From NCBI GenBank assembly GCA_032690845.1, contig CM064417.1, positions 21,678,808 to 21,742,807 on the forward strand: a stretch of 64,000 nucleotides of DNA, written 5' to 3'. Below are positions 33,563 through 44,929 of this stretch, piece after piece. Made by a program: the position numbers and the translations under genes. Below the pieces are notes generated by a model. The model was not told where the DNA came from, did no database searches, and saw nothing but the letters and a program-made list of their open reading frames with translations. This stretch comes from Eleusine coracana subsp. coracana. Its lineage: Eukaryota; Streptophyta; Magnoliopsida; Poales; Poaceae. Each line of letters begins with the position of its first letter. The first letter of the stretch is position 1.

Positions 33563-34266
33563 GCGCCGATCGGCGCACATCTGCACCGATCGGCTCATTG
33601 GCCCAAGTCAGGACAGAAGGCCGACGATGCCTAGAATTGAAGGAGTGCTAAACCAGCACAATACTTTTCAGAGACGGAGCTATTTTCAGAGATGAAGACA
33701 ACATCTAGCGAAGAAGCGAGGGGCCAGAAGCAAAAACGGACGTCGCGCCGATCGGCGCGGTCACCAGATGAGCTCCAACACGTATGCCAATACTACAGGA
33801 ACATTGGAGAAGTGGAAATTAGGTGAAAGAGATGAACACGAGGCATCAGAATCAGCACCGGACCTAAACACGAGGTGCAGGGGACTTGCGCCGTTCGACG
33901 CCCTTCTGCGCCGATCGGCGCGAGTACCCCTGATATTCCCAAATGGGCGACAAAAGCGGCAGGCATTGATTTTGAGGAACAGGTATGATTATTATGCAGG
34001 TGTGCAGTGCAGAGGGGACACGGAATTGACCAAAAGCTGAAAAGGAGACGGCACGCCGATCGGCGCAGGCCTGAGCCGATCGGCGCCGCCAACCAACATG
34101 ATGTGCCAGGAAGCAACATGAAGGAGGGGAATCAAGCATCAGAGTGGTAAGAGCATTCAAAATTTGAACTGTTCCGATCGGTGCAGTTCCCGTGCTGATC
34201 GGCGCACTCTCAAATTTTGAAATTTTATGGCGGTTCCTTCTCCTGAAAGTTTCCCACACTATAAAA
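33563..34266 (+). promoter_or_regulatory. Eight GCGCCGATCGGCGC-type palindromes leading to a TATA box before the extra ORF
   Basis: Perfect 14-bp copies at 33563-33576, 33745-33758 and 33908-33921; near-perfect copies at 33584-33597, 34053-34066, 34075-34087, 34174-34184 and 34194-34205. A TATA box (TATAAAA) lies at 34260-34266, 55 bp after the last copy and about 94 bp before the ORF start. The element's own LTR has the same palindrome 47 bp upstream of its TATA box (38053). The architecture looks like a second, internal promoter; this is inferred from sequence only. Confidence 0.6.
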
Positions 34267-34359
34267 GGGAGGCCACGCCCCCATTCGGCACACCATCCTG
34301 GTAATCTCTCCACCTTCCCCGCTACCCACGATCTCGCACACATTCTGCATTCTTTGCAG

Positions 34360-35862
34360 ATGGATCATCTACGCTCCTCCGTCGGCAAGATGGGCAAGAG
34401 GCTGCGCCGGGGAAGCAGTTCCGACAGCAGCAGCGAGTCGAGCGATAACTCCTCAGCGAGGGGTGGCTCTGGCGCTCGCGATGACATGTCGGTGGGTGGT
34501 GCATCCACCGGCTCGGCAGCGGCGACATACGAGGTCCACGCCCGCCACTCCGTCTCCGGCGCGTCCCTACCAACAGGGCGTTCTACGAGGAGCCAAACGG
34601 CGGCAAGCCGTGGGGTTCCCACATCATTACCACCGCCGGCATTCATGCTGCGCACGGTGGAGGACGGCTTCACCCTCCTAAGCGAGGAGGAACAGCGGCA
34701 CTACCTTGCGGTGAGGGGAAGGTTCGTTCCCAACTTCGACCTGGACGAGAGCTTCCTCACTTCGATCGGCATGTGGGAGGATTTAAGGAGGATGCTAGAC
34801 AACCTCGGCTGGGTGGATTTCCACCTCCTCCCCATGGACTACAACCTCAATGTCGTCACCGAGGTTGCTTCTACGATGAGGCTTGGCACCGTCGAAGACG
34901 GTAGCGAGGTCATCAACTTCTGCGTCCGCGACATCAGCCACACGGTGACCATAGAGGTGGCGGCTCAAGCCTTCGGCTTCGACACCGACGCCGACATCAT
35001 CGGCATCTTGGGCCGTGGGGAGTTGGACTCCTTTTGGAGGCGGCTCTCGTTCGTAGAGGAGATGAAGCGCGGAAACATCCGCAACCCGACCATTCAAGTC
35101 TTCCATCGGTGGTTGGCGGTGCGCATAGGCGACAAGGTCGACTCCAGCAACATCACCGATGCGGACTTGCAGTGGCTCTTCAACGCCATCATGAGTCCGT
35201 CTCATTGCAATCCCATGTCGGTGATGGTGCGGGGTTGGCTCGACAAGAGGGGCAAGGCAAGCAAGAAGTTGGCCTTCGGGGCCTATCTTCAACGCCTAGC
35301 AGCCCTCGTCTGTGACAGCAACAGACCGGGAGGGCGCAATGACAAGTGGGAGTGTGCGATGGAGATCGGCGAGAATATGACTCATGGCAATATTGTCACG
35401 GGAAGTGTTCGCGCCGGCTTCCATGTCGGTAGCACAAACGTAAAGCTCCCGTGTGCAGAGCTAGGAGTTTTTCTCCCTCACAAGCTGGAGGGAGGAAATT
35501 GGCTTGAGGAAGGTCTCTTGGAGGGGGTCCGAGTTCTCAAGGACCGCGTGGGCGGGTTCGATAGCCGGACACATCTACAGCAGCCGACGGCGAGTGGGAC
35601 TCCAAGGGGTCACGCCAGGAGTACCAGCAGTACCAGTCAGCGGGCGATAGGCGCAGGCAACACGCTGATCAGTGCACCCTACTGCAGCACGGGCATTCAC
35701 TACAGGTACCAAGGGCGTGTACCAGTGGTGCCTCCTGTGCCCGGTGCAGACTTAATCGTGCCCATGCAGGGGTACCTCGACAACAACATGCACTACATCG
35801 ATCGCGTGGAGCGCCATGTCCCAATGGAGGAACAACCACGATGCAATGGTGGAGGAGTTTGA
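34360..35862 (+). CDS. Extra ORF of element B: plant-transposon-protein-like
   Basis: An intact 500-codon frame starting MDHLRSSVGKMGKRLRRG; the frame is open upstream, but this ATG follows directly on a splice-acceptor-like TTCTTTGCAG. An Arg/Ser-rich acidic N-terminus (about 1-100) has stretches of Ser/Asp. The conserved domain (about 110-330) has FVPNFDLDESFLTSIGMWED, LGWVDF, INFCVRDISHTVTIEVAAQA and NPTIQVFHRWLAVRI, which align with the ORF of element A (RFNPDFLEKTGMREEF, MGWLNF, NPTLRFMHVWLAMTL). No signal peptide or transmembrane helix. GC-rich relative to its flanks. Role unknown. The intact frame contrasts with the missing pol. Confidence 0.7.
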   Translation: MDHLRSSVGKMGKRLRRGSSSDSSSESSDNSSARGGSGARDDMSVGGASTGSAAATYEVHARHSVSGASLPTGRSTRSQTAASRGVPTSLPPPAFMLRTVEDGFTLLSEEEQRHYLAVRGRFVPNFDLDESFLTSIGMWEDLRRMLDNLGWVDFHLLPMDYNLNVVTEVASTMRLGTVEDGSEVINFCVRDISHTVTIEVAAQAFGFDTDADIIGILGRGELDSFWRRLSFVEEMKRGNIRNPTIQVFHRWLAVRIGDKVDSSNITDADLQWLFNAIMSPSHCNPMSVMVRGWLDKRGKASKKLAFGAYLQRLAALVCDSNRPGGRNDKWECAMEIGENMTHGNIVTGSVRAGFHVGSTNVKLPCAELGVFLPHKLEGGNWLEEGLLEGVRVLKDRVGGFDSRTHLQQPTASGTPRGHARSTSSTSQRAIGAGNTLISAPYCSTGIHYRYQGRVPVVPPVPGADLIVPMQGYLDNNMHYIDRVERHVPMEEQPRCNGGGV

Positions 35863-37504
35863 GCGACTCAAGGCGCGGTGCTATGGCTTCGATCAGCCAC
35901 CGTCTCCACTTTCGGATGACTAGAGTGCCTAGGAGTTGGCACGTGTATCAATTTCCCGGTTTGCATTTTCTTTTATCTTTTGTAGTCTTTTTCTTTATTT
36001 ACTTATGTGTGTGTGAGCGGGTTGCAAAACCATGTATCGGGTGTGTTTACTTTCATGCAAGTGTGTTAGTAGTAGTTTTATTTTCATGCAAGTGTGTTAA
36101 GTAGTAGTTTTATTTTCATGCAAGTGTGTTAGTAGTAGTTTTAGTTTCATACAAGTGTGTGCAAAGATCATCATCATCATGTATTCAAGTTTCGATCTTA
36201 ATATAATGGTGACGGTTATGCTCTATTAGGAGAACTGAATTATTTATTCTTTCTTGAAAGGTGTTGATGAAGATCAAATAGTGTTGAGCATTGAATAAAA
36301 TTTCAAACTTACACTTAATGATTATTCGGCAAATATGTCTTATGTGGAGCAATTTTGAGTACCCATGTGCTTTATTTGTGTTGTCCAGTTTGTAATGATA
36401 ACTTAGTACCAATCTTTTCAAAAATAAATTTTCATGTTGTGAACTTTAGAATTTATTGTTTTTCAAGATCCATACCTACCAATGCCATATTTTGAAAACC
36501 ACTCATGAACCTTTGATATATAGATAAACATTAAATTGATGGTTGAGTTCGGTTAGGATTTAATTCTTTTTGGTATGAACTTTATTAAGATGTCAATTCT
36601 TTGTGTATATTTTTCTAGCCTTGAATTACTCATGCAAAAATTCAATTCCGCTGAGAATCCCACCATAAACCCAAAACATCTTGTTGAGTATCATTCCTTG
36701 ACCATATCCCATATTTCTGGCTATATTTAAATTTTTGAATAAATGTTGAAGCTAGAAAAATCAAATACTAACAAGTGTTGCTAAATTTGGGTTGAGAGCC
36801 GATCGACGCAGTAGAGAGCAAAAAAAAAAAAAGAAACTCTGCTGTTTGCTAAGGGACTAGCAAAATTTTAAGTGTGGGGGGATGGTATATGACATGCTTA
36901 TTCTCAAAATTCAATATAGCCATGAATCATTCCAACCGTGTGCAATTTTCCAAGATCAAATTTTTGCTATGCACATGTCCACATATCCAAAGTCTGAGTC
37001 CTTTCTTAAATTTTTCTTTCTTAATTGCCATCTTGATAAGTTTCTATAATTCCAACAAAGAATAATCTCCTATCTTTACAATATATTATTGATTTATGTT
37101 TGCAATCCTTGAATTACCTCACCTAGCTACTCATATAAGCCTTACACTAATATTATTTGATCATTATGATGTAGAATATAGGTTGAGTGATTTGAAAGAT
37201 GAGTTGTTGCCTTGGATTATTTGGAAGATAGATTCTCTATGTTCACAACAATCTTTTAAGTGATTCTCATGTGTGGAAAAGTTATAATTTATGAATTGGA
37301 CATGATCTTTTGCTTTGGGGAGAACTTTAAGCTTATGCCCATATTTGATCTATTTTGCTGAATACCAATATGAAATACACCACAATAGAACAATGCTCAA
37401 CATTTGCTGATTTGAGATATCTTTTATGATAGAAAGAGTATGTTTTTTTATTTTTCTTTCTTTCACTTTACTCGGGACGAGCAAAGGTTTAAGTGTGGGA
37501 GAAC
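35863..37504 (+). other. 3' non-coding tail of element B, minisatellite, two polypurine-type tracts
   Basis: AT-rich, no ORF. 36050-36160 is a tandem repeat of about 3 units of about 36 bp (TTTCATGCAAGTGTGTTAGT-type). TTTTAAGTGTGGGGGGATGG (about 36867) and TTTAAGTGTGGGAGAAC (about 37488-37504) are duplicate PPT-like tracts, the second at the LTR border. Just before it is a hairpin (arms 37466-37474 and 37478-37486, one mismatch, 3-nt loop). Confidence 0.65.
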
Positions 37505-39067
37505 TATTGGCACTTCCCAAGTGCCTCTTTTATATGTGAATATTACCCCAATTAGAGCATAATTATACTAATTTAAGCCATTTACCTGTGAAATTGCTTA
37601 TATATTTATATATGCCTTGTTTTGGAGCTTTATTGCAGAAACAAGTAAAATTGGTGATTAATGCGATGATGGAGAGGACAGGAGTCCAGAACCGACGAAA
37701 AGCACTGAAGAAGCCTAGTGCGCCGATCGGCGCAGCCCATGAGCCGACCGGCGCAAGGGTGTTTTGGCCCACAGAAGTGACCAAGGCCCATTCCACATGT
37801 TTATGGAAGTTTATCTGCGCAAGACACTTGAAGATATTTGCCTAAGAAGATTTATGGAACTTCAAGAAGATTTATGGAACTCCAAGATCTTAATGTGTAG
37901 TACAAGACTTTATCTCGAAGGAAAAGGCCCACATGGCAGCTGTGGAAGACAGAGGAACCGACTCGGGGAAAAAATTAGAGAAGACACGGCTTGCGCCGAT
38001 TGGCGCAACCACCATATTTGTTAGAAATCGAGTCTTTTACGAGTAGAACCCCTATAAATACTTGTAAACCCTCACCGTAGAAGAGGAGGCGACAGAGGGA
38101 CACCAGATCCGTGAGTTAGAGCCACCGGGGCTTGCCCCGTTAGAATAGATCTCTAGTTGAGTTTCAAGAACCATTGGAGTCAAGAGTTGATCTGTCAAGG
38201 TTGGCCATCTCAACGCGGATGAATTTTACTCCACGTATATCAAGGATGATTGAATATGTTGATGATGGTTTTGGTGATTTGTCTATCTTGATTCTATAAT
38301 CATGCATGTGCTTATTCCAACTGCTTAGTTCTAGGCTAAGTACACAGATATTATCGTAATCGTGGTGATTAGGATAGTATTCGGACATTGTATTGAATAT
38401 GGTTGCTTGATGATGCTAGTAGTGTGGTTTAGCGGTGACAGCACTAAGCCTGCGCAACACTATTAGATAGTTAAGTAGGGTAAGATACTCGCACGATTAA
38501 GGGTTTCCTCCCCGCAGCGAATAAATAGGGAGCCGCTCGGAAAGCAGGGTGATCTTACTCATTATAGGTTGTCATTGATCCATGTAATTACCAATTATGA
38601 TGCTATCCAATTAGACTTTCTAGTTACGATCTCACTAGTAGATATCTGGCTACTCACTAATCAGCATAGGTTTACTAGATCTGGTGCACTTTGACTTAGA
38701 TTCACCAGTGTGCCGATCGGCACCACAACAGATTCACCAGCGTGCCGATTGGCTCAACACCTACGCCGATCGGCGCAACAACCTTGGCTTAGTTTCACCA
38801 GCGTGCCGATCGGCTCAATCCCCGCGCCGATCGGCGCAACGACAGATTTACTGTCTGGCGCACCTTTGCGCTGGCCAGTCTCCCCCTCATGCAACCTGAC
38901 CTTGACAGTAGCCTTGACTAGATCTTTTACTATTAACTTTGTTTAATTAATCCCTAAGGTCCCAGTGGATTCGATATACCTTGGAAAACTCAATTAAAGG
39001 GAAAAAGTGCTACAATCGTACACCGTCCTCTTACAGTAAATAAGTGGGTGTGTAGATACGACCAACA
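37505..39067 (+). repeat. 3' LTR of element B (about 1563 bp)
   Basis: Starts TATTGG (probably mutated TGTTGG) after the PPT and ends CCAACA at 39067. U3 has palindromes at 37720-37733, 37743-37754 and 37993-38006, TATAAATA at 38053-38060, and another five palindrome copies downstream (38709-38837). The end is confirmed because the next bases continue CRM1 gag. Confidence 0.75.
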
Positions 39068-39084
39068 CAATGCATGATCATTTT

Positions 39085-40007
39085 TGATGTAAACAAGGGT
39101 TCCCAATCTTCCAAAAGGTTCTTGGTAAGTTGATTTGGTTGGAGGCGACACACAAGTCGATCCGGCTTCAGAACAGCACGTTCTAAACCCCGCAATCGCA
39201 GCACGACGTCTCCTCTGGTTATCAACCGTCCAAAGACGATTGACCTCGCCGAGAAGCCTAATCCCTGCCTGCGAATCAAGAACACAAGCAAGAACAATGA
39301 AGAATGCAACACAATTGCAGATGTATGATTAAACTCTCGAAGTTGGGGTCTCACAAACCGATGGACGGCGACACTGTTTATGAATAGAATTGATCTAAGC
39401 AAAACTCAAACCCTAATGCTGTAGCGGCGGCTGTATATAAAGACCCTAGGGTCGTGCAAGACCCTGTGGACGCGGCCCTAATTGGGCTCAACTAAATACA
39501 AAGCCCAAAGGCCAAAAATAGGCAACGCAACACCGACATAGATTCTAGACTCTCTCTTATTTCGACGATTCCTGATGACTCCGGATGAATTTTGACATGA
39601 GGCCAGTGGCATTGGAAAGGTCCTCTCCTTATCTTTCCATGCATGTGTAGAATGTCCAAATCCGAGTCCGTATGCGTCCTGGGTGACTGTTTTATTGCAG
39701 ACTAGTCCTGGGCCCCAAAACAGACTCGAAGTTGGTTTTGATTGAGCCTCCACATTGGCTTCCAAGCCCTTGATGGTCCTCGACGTTTCCAACTCCTTCT
39801 CCCATCATCTCCTGGTCCTCTCCATGGTTTCTAATCATAAAATAATCATTAGGTAGCAAACCATTCTCAAAAGTAACATATAGCGAACAACGTAGGAACG
39901 AGCTCACCTCTAAATTTAGTCGTCGTGCACGAGCTCTAGTCATTGGACCTTGCAAGTCCAGAATTGGAGGAGTGTTGTGTGTATCCATAGGAGTGATGCC
40001 CTCATCA
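39085..40007 (-). mobile_element. CRM-type solo LTR inside CRM1 gag
   Basis: A complete 923-bp LTR, minus strand, TGATGTAAAC to CCCTCATCA on plus. Perfect TSD ATTTT at 39080-39084 and 40008-40012. Removing it together with one TSD copy joins 39068-39084 to 40013 and recreates the gag sequence seen in CRM2 at about 26785-26800 (ATGCGTGATCG-TTTTGTTCC). Confidence 0.9.
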
Positions 40008-43000
40008 ATTTTGTTCCTCCTTCTTTTTATAGAGAGATTCGTAATAAACTACAGCGCTTAGATCAAGGAGATAAAACTGTTCAGGTGTACATTAGTGAGC
40101 TTCAGAAGGGTTTGATTCATTGTGTTGTAGTTGAAAAAGTAGAGCATCAGATTTACCGCTTTTATTCTGGTTTGAGAAAAGAAATTTAGGACGTCCTTGA
40201 TTATAAAGAATTTTATACCCTTAACCAGTGTTTCCAGTATGCTATGCTTGCAGAGAAAGAATCACGGGGACTTTTCCAAGCTTTTGAGGAGTACAGCAAG
40301 TCTAGGAATTTCTACCCACCACGGCCGATGGGGACTTCGGGGCTGCCCAAGCCATCTTTCCGGCCGCCCCCACCAGCAGCTGCCAAGGGAACCAGTGTTG
40401 TCTCTGCAGCACCAAGATCATCCCTTGCACCTTCTATGTGCTCAGGTAAAAATTCTGTGCAGGTACCAGCTAGTAGTGTCTCCTCTATTGCTTCGATGGG
40501 ACGCACTACAGGGATTCAGTGCCACCGCTACCATGGTCTTGGTCATGTGCAGAAAGATTGCCCAAGTAGGCAGGCATATGTGGCGACAGACGATGGTGGT
40601 TACATGAGCACCTCCGATGTGGAGGATGAGGAGAAGGATGTCGCTGCCACAAGCGGCGACCTCATCCTTAGAGGCGGAGACACCACGGGCTACATGAATA
40701 TTATTGTGCAGCGTGTGCTTAGCACACAAATCCAGCAGCCCGAGACGATGCAGCGACATAACTTGTTCCATATTTTCTTCATCATCGAGAACCGCCGAGC
40801 ACGTGTCAACATTGATGGAGGAAGCTGCAATAATTTGGTGAGTTTTGATGTGGTCAAGAAGCTTGATTTGACCACACACCCACATCCACATCCATACTAC
40901 ATTCAGTGGTTAAATGACTCCAGAAAAGCTAAGGTAACACAAACTTGCAGAGTTCCTTTTTTCATTGGTTCTTATGTGGATTCTATTGATTGTGATGTTG
41001 TACCCATACAAGCATGTTCACTTTTATTGGGTCGACCTTGGGAATTTGATAATGATGTTGTACACCATGGTAAAAGTAATAAGTACACTTTTATGCATAA
41101 AGGAACTAAAATTACTTTGTTACCAATGACCCCTGCTGAAATTGTACAAGCTGATTTAGAAAGAGCTGCTAGTTTGAAAAATAAAGGTCCTAAAATTCAG
41201 CAACCCGTTAATTCTGATTCTTCACCTAGTAATGCTAATGATTCTTCAAGTTCTAAGGATGCTAGAATTAAATTACAAGGTCGTTCATGTCTTGTAATAA
41301 AATCTAAGTTTGCTAAAATTTCTGCTGCTGATGATATTTGCTATGCTTTGATATGCAAACCAGCTTTGTTTTCTCTTAATGATATTGCTTCTAGTGCTTT
41401 GCCTCCTGCTGTCACTAACCTTTTGCAAGAGTATGAGGATGTTTTTCCAGCTGAAATACCCCCGGGATTGCCACCTTTGAGAGGGATTGAGCACCAAATT
41501 CATTTGATTCTGGGTACTACTTTGCCAAACCGTGCTGCTTATAGACCAACCCTGAGGAGACTAAGAAGATACAATGATAAGTCCAAGACCTTTTGGATCG
41601 TGGGTATGTTCGTCAATCACTTAGTCCTTGTGTTGTTCCTGTACTTTTGGTTTCTAAAAAAGATGGTACTTGGCGTATGTGTGTAGATTGTAGAGCCATT
41701 AATAACATTACTATTAGGTATCTTCGTCCTATTCCTAGGCTAGATGACATGCGTGATGAGTTATGTGATGCTATAATTTTCACTAAAATTGATTCGTGTA
41801 GTGGCTACCATCAAATTAGAATGAAACTTGGAGATGAATGGAAAATAGCTTTCAAAATCAAATTCGGGTTGTATGAGTGGTTAGTAATGCCTTTTGGTTT
41901 AACTAATGCACCTAGTACTTTCATGCGTTTAATGAATAAGGTTTTAAGAGCTTTCATTCGTAAATTTGTGATAGTTTACTTTGATGATATCTTGATTTAT
42001 AGCAAATCCATGGATGATCATATGATTCATTTGCGTGCTGTTTTTCATGCTTTGCGAGCTGCACATTTATTTGGTAACCTTGAGAAGTGCACCTTTTGCA
42101 TGGATCGGGTCTCTTTTCTTGGCTATGTTGTGAAGATTGAAGCCATAAAGAGCTAGCATGTACCAAAAACTATCACACAGGTGAGGAGTTTTCTTGGTCT
42201 TGCAGGTTTCTACCGGTGCTTTGTCAAAGATTTTAGCACCATCGCTGCACCATTGCATGAGTTGACAAAGAAGGGAGTCGAGTTCCATTGGGGTAAGGTA
42301 CATCATGAGTCTTTTTACGCTTTGAAGAACAAACTTACACATGCACCATTGCTGCAACTACCCAATTTTGATAAGACTTTTGAGCTTGAATGTGATGCTA
42401 GTGGTATAGGCATTGGTGGTGTTTTGATGCAAGATTATAAACCTGTTGCATACTTTAGCGAAAAAATTACTGGGCCTATTTTGAATTACTCCACTTGTGA
42501 TAACGAATTATATGCTCTTGTATGTTTGTTAGAGACGTGGCGTCATTATTTGTTGCCCAAAGAATTTGTTATTCATTCTGTTCATGAATCGCTTAAGTAT
42601 ATTCGCTCATAATGCAATTTGAACCGTAGACATGCTAAATAGGTTGAGTTTATTGAGTCTTTTCTTTATATTATTAAACATAAAAAAGGGAAGGATAATG
42701 TAATTGCTGATGCTATATCTAGGCGCTATACTTTGTTGTCTCAACTTCATTATAGAATTTTTAGACTTGAGGCAATTAAAGAACAATATGCTGATGATGC
42801 TGATTTTAAGGATGTAATGCTGCAATGTAAAGAAGGTCGTGCTTGGAACAAATTTGTGTTGAATGATGGATTCTTGTTTAGAGCTAACCGCCTATGCATT
42901 CCAGTTGGTTCCGTTCGTCTTTTGTTGTTGCAGGAGGCGCATGGAGGTGGATTGATGGGTCATTTTGGTGCTAAGAAGACAGAGGATATTTTGGCCACAC

Positions 43001-44335
43001 ACTTCTTTTGGCCAAGGATGAGGAAAGATGTTGAGCGTTTTGTTGCTCGCTGCACTACATGTCAAAAAGCTAAGTGTCTATTGAATCCACATGGTTTATA
43101 CATGCCACTTCCTGTTCCTTCTATTTCTTGGGCGGATATTTCTATGGACTTTGTTTTAGGACTGCTTAGGAATAAGAGGGGGAGCGATAGCATTTTTGTT
43201 GTTGTGGATCATTTTTCCAAGATGGCACACTTTATACCATGTCATAAAACTGATGATGCTAGTTATATTGCTGACCTTTTTTTCAAAGAAATTGTACGTT
43301 GGCATAGTATGCCTTCTACTATTGTTTCAGATCGTGATGCAAAATTCTTGAGCCATTTTTAGCGCTCATTTTGGAATAAGTTGGGTACCAAGTTGTTGTT
43401 TTCTACAGCTTGTCACCCACAAACTGATGGACAAACTGAGGTTCTGAACCGCACTTTAGGGACTATGTTGAGAGGTATTTTGAAGAAAAAATTGAAGCAA
43501 TGGGAAGAATGTTTGCCTCATGTTGAGTTTGCTTATAATCGGGCAACACATTCTACTACCAAGGTAAGTCCCTTCAAGGTAGTGTATGGTTTTGATCCCG
43601 TACTCCACTTGATATACTTCCTCTACCTATTAATGAGAGAGTTCATGTTGATGCTAAAAGGGGTGTGCTGAATTTATTTTGCAAATGCATGAGACTACTA
43701 GACTTAGCATTGAAAAGATGAATAAAAAGTATAAAATTGCTGGTAGTAAAGGTAGAAAGGAAGTAAAGCTTGATGTAGGAGTTTTAGTATGGTTACACTT
43801 GAGGAAGGATAGATTTCCAGAATTGAGAAAGTCTAAATTAATGCCTAGAGCTGATGGTCAATTCAAAATAATTGAGAAGATTAATGATAATGCATACAAA
43901 CTTGAGTTGCCTCCCGAGTTCGGGGTTAGTCCTACTATTAACATTTCAGATTTGAAACCATACTTGGGAGAAGAGGATGAGCTTGAGTCGAGGTTGAATC
44001 CACTTCAAGAGGGGGAGGATGATGAGAACATCACTCCTATGGATACACACAACACTCCTCCAACTCTGGACTTGCAAGGTCCAATGACTAGAGCTCGTAC
44101 AAGACGACTAAATTTAGAGGTGAGCTCGTTCCTACGTTCTTTGCTATATGTTACTTTTGAGAATGGTTTGCTACCTAATGATTATTTTGTGATTAGGAAC
44201 CATGGAGAGGACCAGGAGGTGATGGGAGAAGGACTTGGGAACGTGGAGGACCAGCGAGGTTTTGGAAGCCAAGGTGGAGGCCCAATCAAAACCGACTTCA
44301 AGTCTGTTTCGGGGCCCAGGACTAGTATGCACTAA
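40008..44335 (+). pseudogene. gag-pol: CRM1 gag-pol, heavily degraded, 5' part missing
   Basis: Begins within the gag capsid (VPPSFYREI) and runs through knuckle HRYHGLGHVQKDC (first Cys lost to a change), protease NIDGGSCNNL (about 40808), RT, RNase H and integrase to the C-terminus in the 3' LTR. Lesions versus CRM2: CAG to TAG near 40187, one base lost near 41545, a deletion of about 30 bp near 42134 (TPEGIEVDEA absent), TGG to TAG near 42154, CAA to TAA near 42610, TGG to TAG near 42641 and 43361, and frameshifts near 43605 and 43660. The RT box YFDD (about 41977-41990) is intact. The higher lesion load than CRM2 agrees with CRM1 being the older, outer element. Confidence 0.85.
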
Positions 44336-44924
44336 AATGAACGCTCAGGATGCATACGGACTCAAATTTGGACGTTTTACATATGCACGGAAAGATAAGG
44401 AGAAGACCTTTCCAATGCCGCCGGATTCATGTCAAAATTCAACTGGAGTCATCGAGAATCGTTGAAACAAGAGAGGGTCCAGAATCTGTATCGGTGCTTT
44501 GTCGCCTGTTATTGGCCTTTGGGCTTTGTATCCAGTTGAACCCAATTAGGGGTGCGTTCAGAGGGTCTTGCACGACCCTAGGGTCTTCATATACAGCCGT
44601 TGTCGCACCATTAGGGTTTGGATTTTGCTTAGATTAATTCTATTCATATACAGTGTCGTCGTTCATCGGTTTGTGAGACCCCAACTTTGTGAGCTTAATC
44701 ATTCATCTACAATTGTGTTGCATTATTCTTTGTTCTTTCTTGTGTTCTTGATTCACAGACAGGGATTAGCCTTCTTGGCGAGGACAATCATTCTTGGACG
44801 GTTGATAACCAGAGGAGACGTTCTGAACGTGTTGTTTAGAAGCCGGATTGATTACTGTTTTGCCTCTGCCCAAATCAAGATTTACCAAAACCTTTCGGAA
44901 GATCGGGAACCCTTGTTCACATCA
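44020..44924 (+). repeat. 3' LTR of CRM1 (905 bp)
   Basis: Follows AAGAGGGGGAGGA (PPT) and ends CACATCA before the TSD GTGCT. Shares subfamily-specific sites with 23164-24087. The pol frame reads into it to 44335. Confidence 0.85.
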
Positions 44925-44929
44925 GTGCT

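Larger units (their letters stand above)
32453..39067 (+). mobile_element. Athila-type gypsy element B, 5'-truncated, without RT or integrase
   Basis: Protease fragment 32453-33061, intergenic repeats and palindromes 33062-34359, extra ORF 34360-35862, 3' non-coding 35863-37504, 3' LTR 37505-39067. The protease motif DLGASVSVMP is of Athila type. Nothing resembling RT, RNase H or integrase lies between protease and extra ORF. The right end (CCAACA) joins directly to CRM1 gag sequence that continues at 40008, so B inserted into CRM1 gag. Confidence 0.75.
23164..44924 (+). mobile_element. CRM1: CRM-type chromovirus, outer copy, 21.8 kb including nested insertions
   Basis: 5' LTR 23164-24087 and 3' LTR 44020-44924 belong to the same LTR subfamily: both have CTTCATATACAGCC, GATTAATTCT and GAGCTTAATCATTCATC, unlike CRM2 and the solo LTRs. 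The element is flanked by GTGCT on both sides (23159-23163, 44925-44929), proving the two distant LTRs are one insertion. Own sequence otherwise: PBS start 24088-24100, PBS rest and leader 31744-32162, gag-pol 39068-39084 and 40008-44335. CRM2, an LTR fragment, Athila-type element B and a solo LTR lie inside; the leader end and gag start are lost around B. The pol carries many stops. Confidence 0.85.

Noticed and set aside
33563..34205. Possible CRISPR-like array (regularly recurring palindromes)
   Set aside because: Spacing is irregular and the units lie in a retroelement of a plant genome; no cas genes or uniform spacers.
39085..44924. Single element with an inverted LTR at its left end (39085-40007 minus, 44020-44924 plus)
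   Set aside because: The ATTTT duplication shows the left LTR is a separate solo LTR inserted in CRM1 gag.
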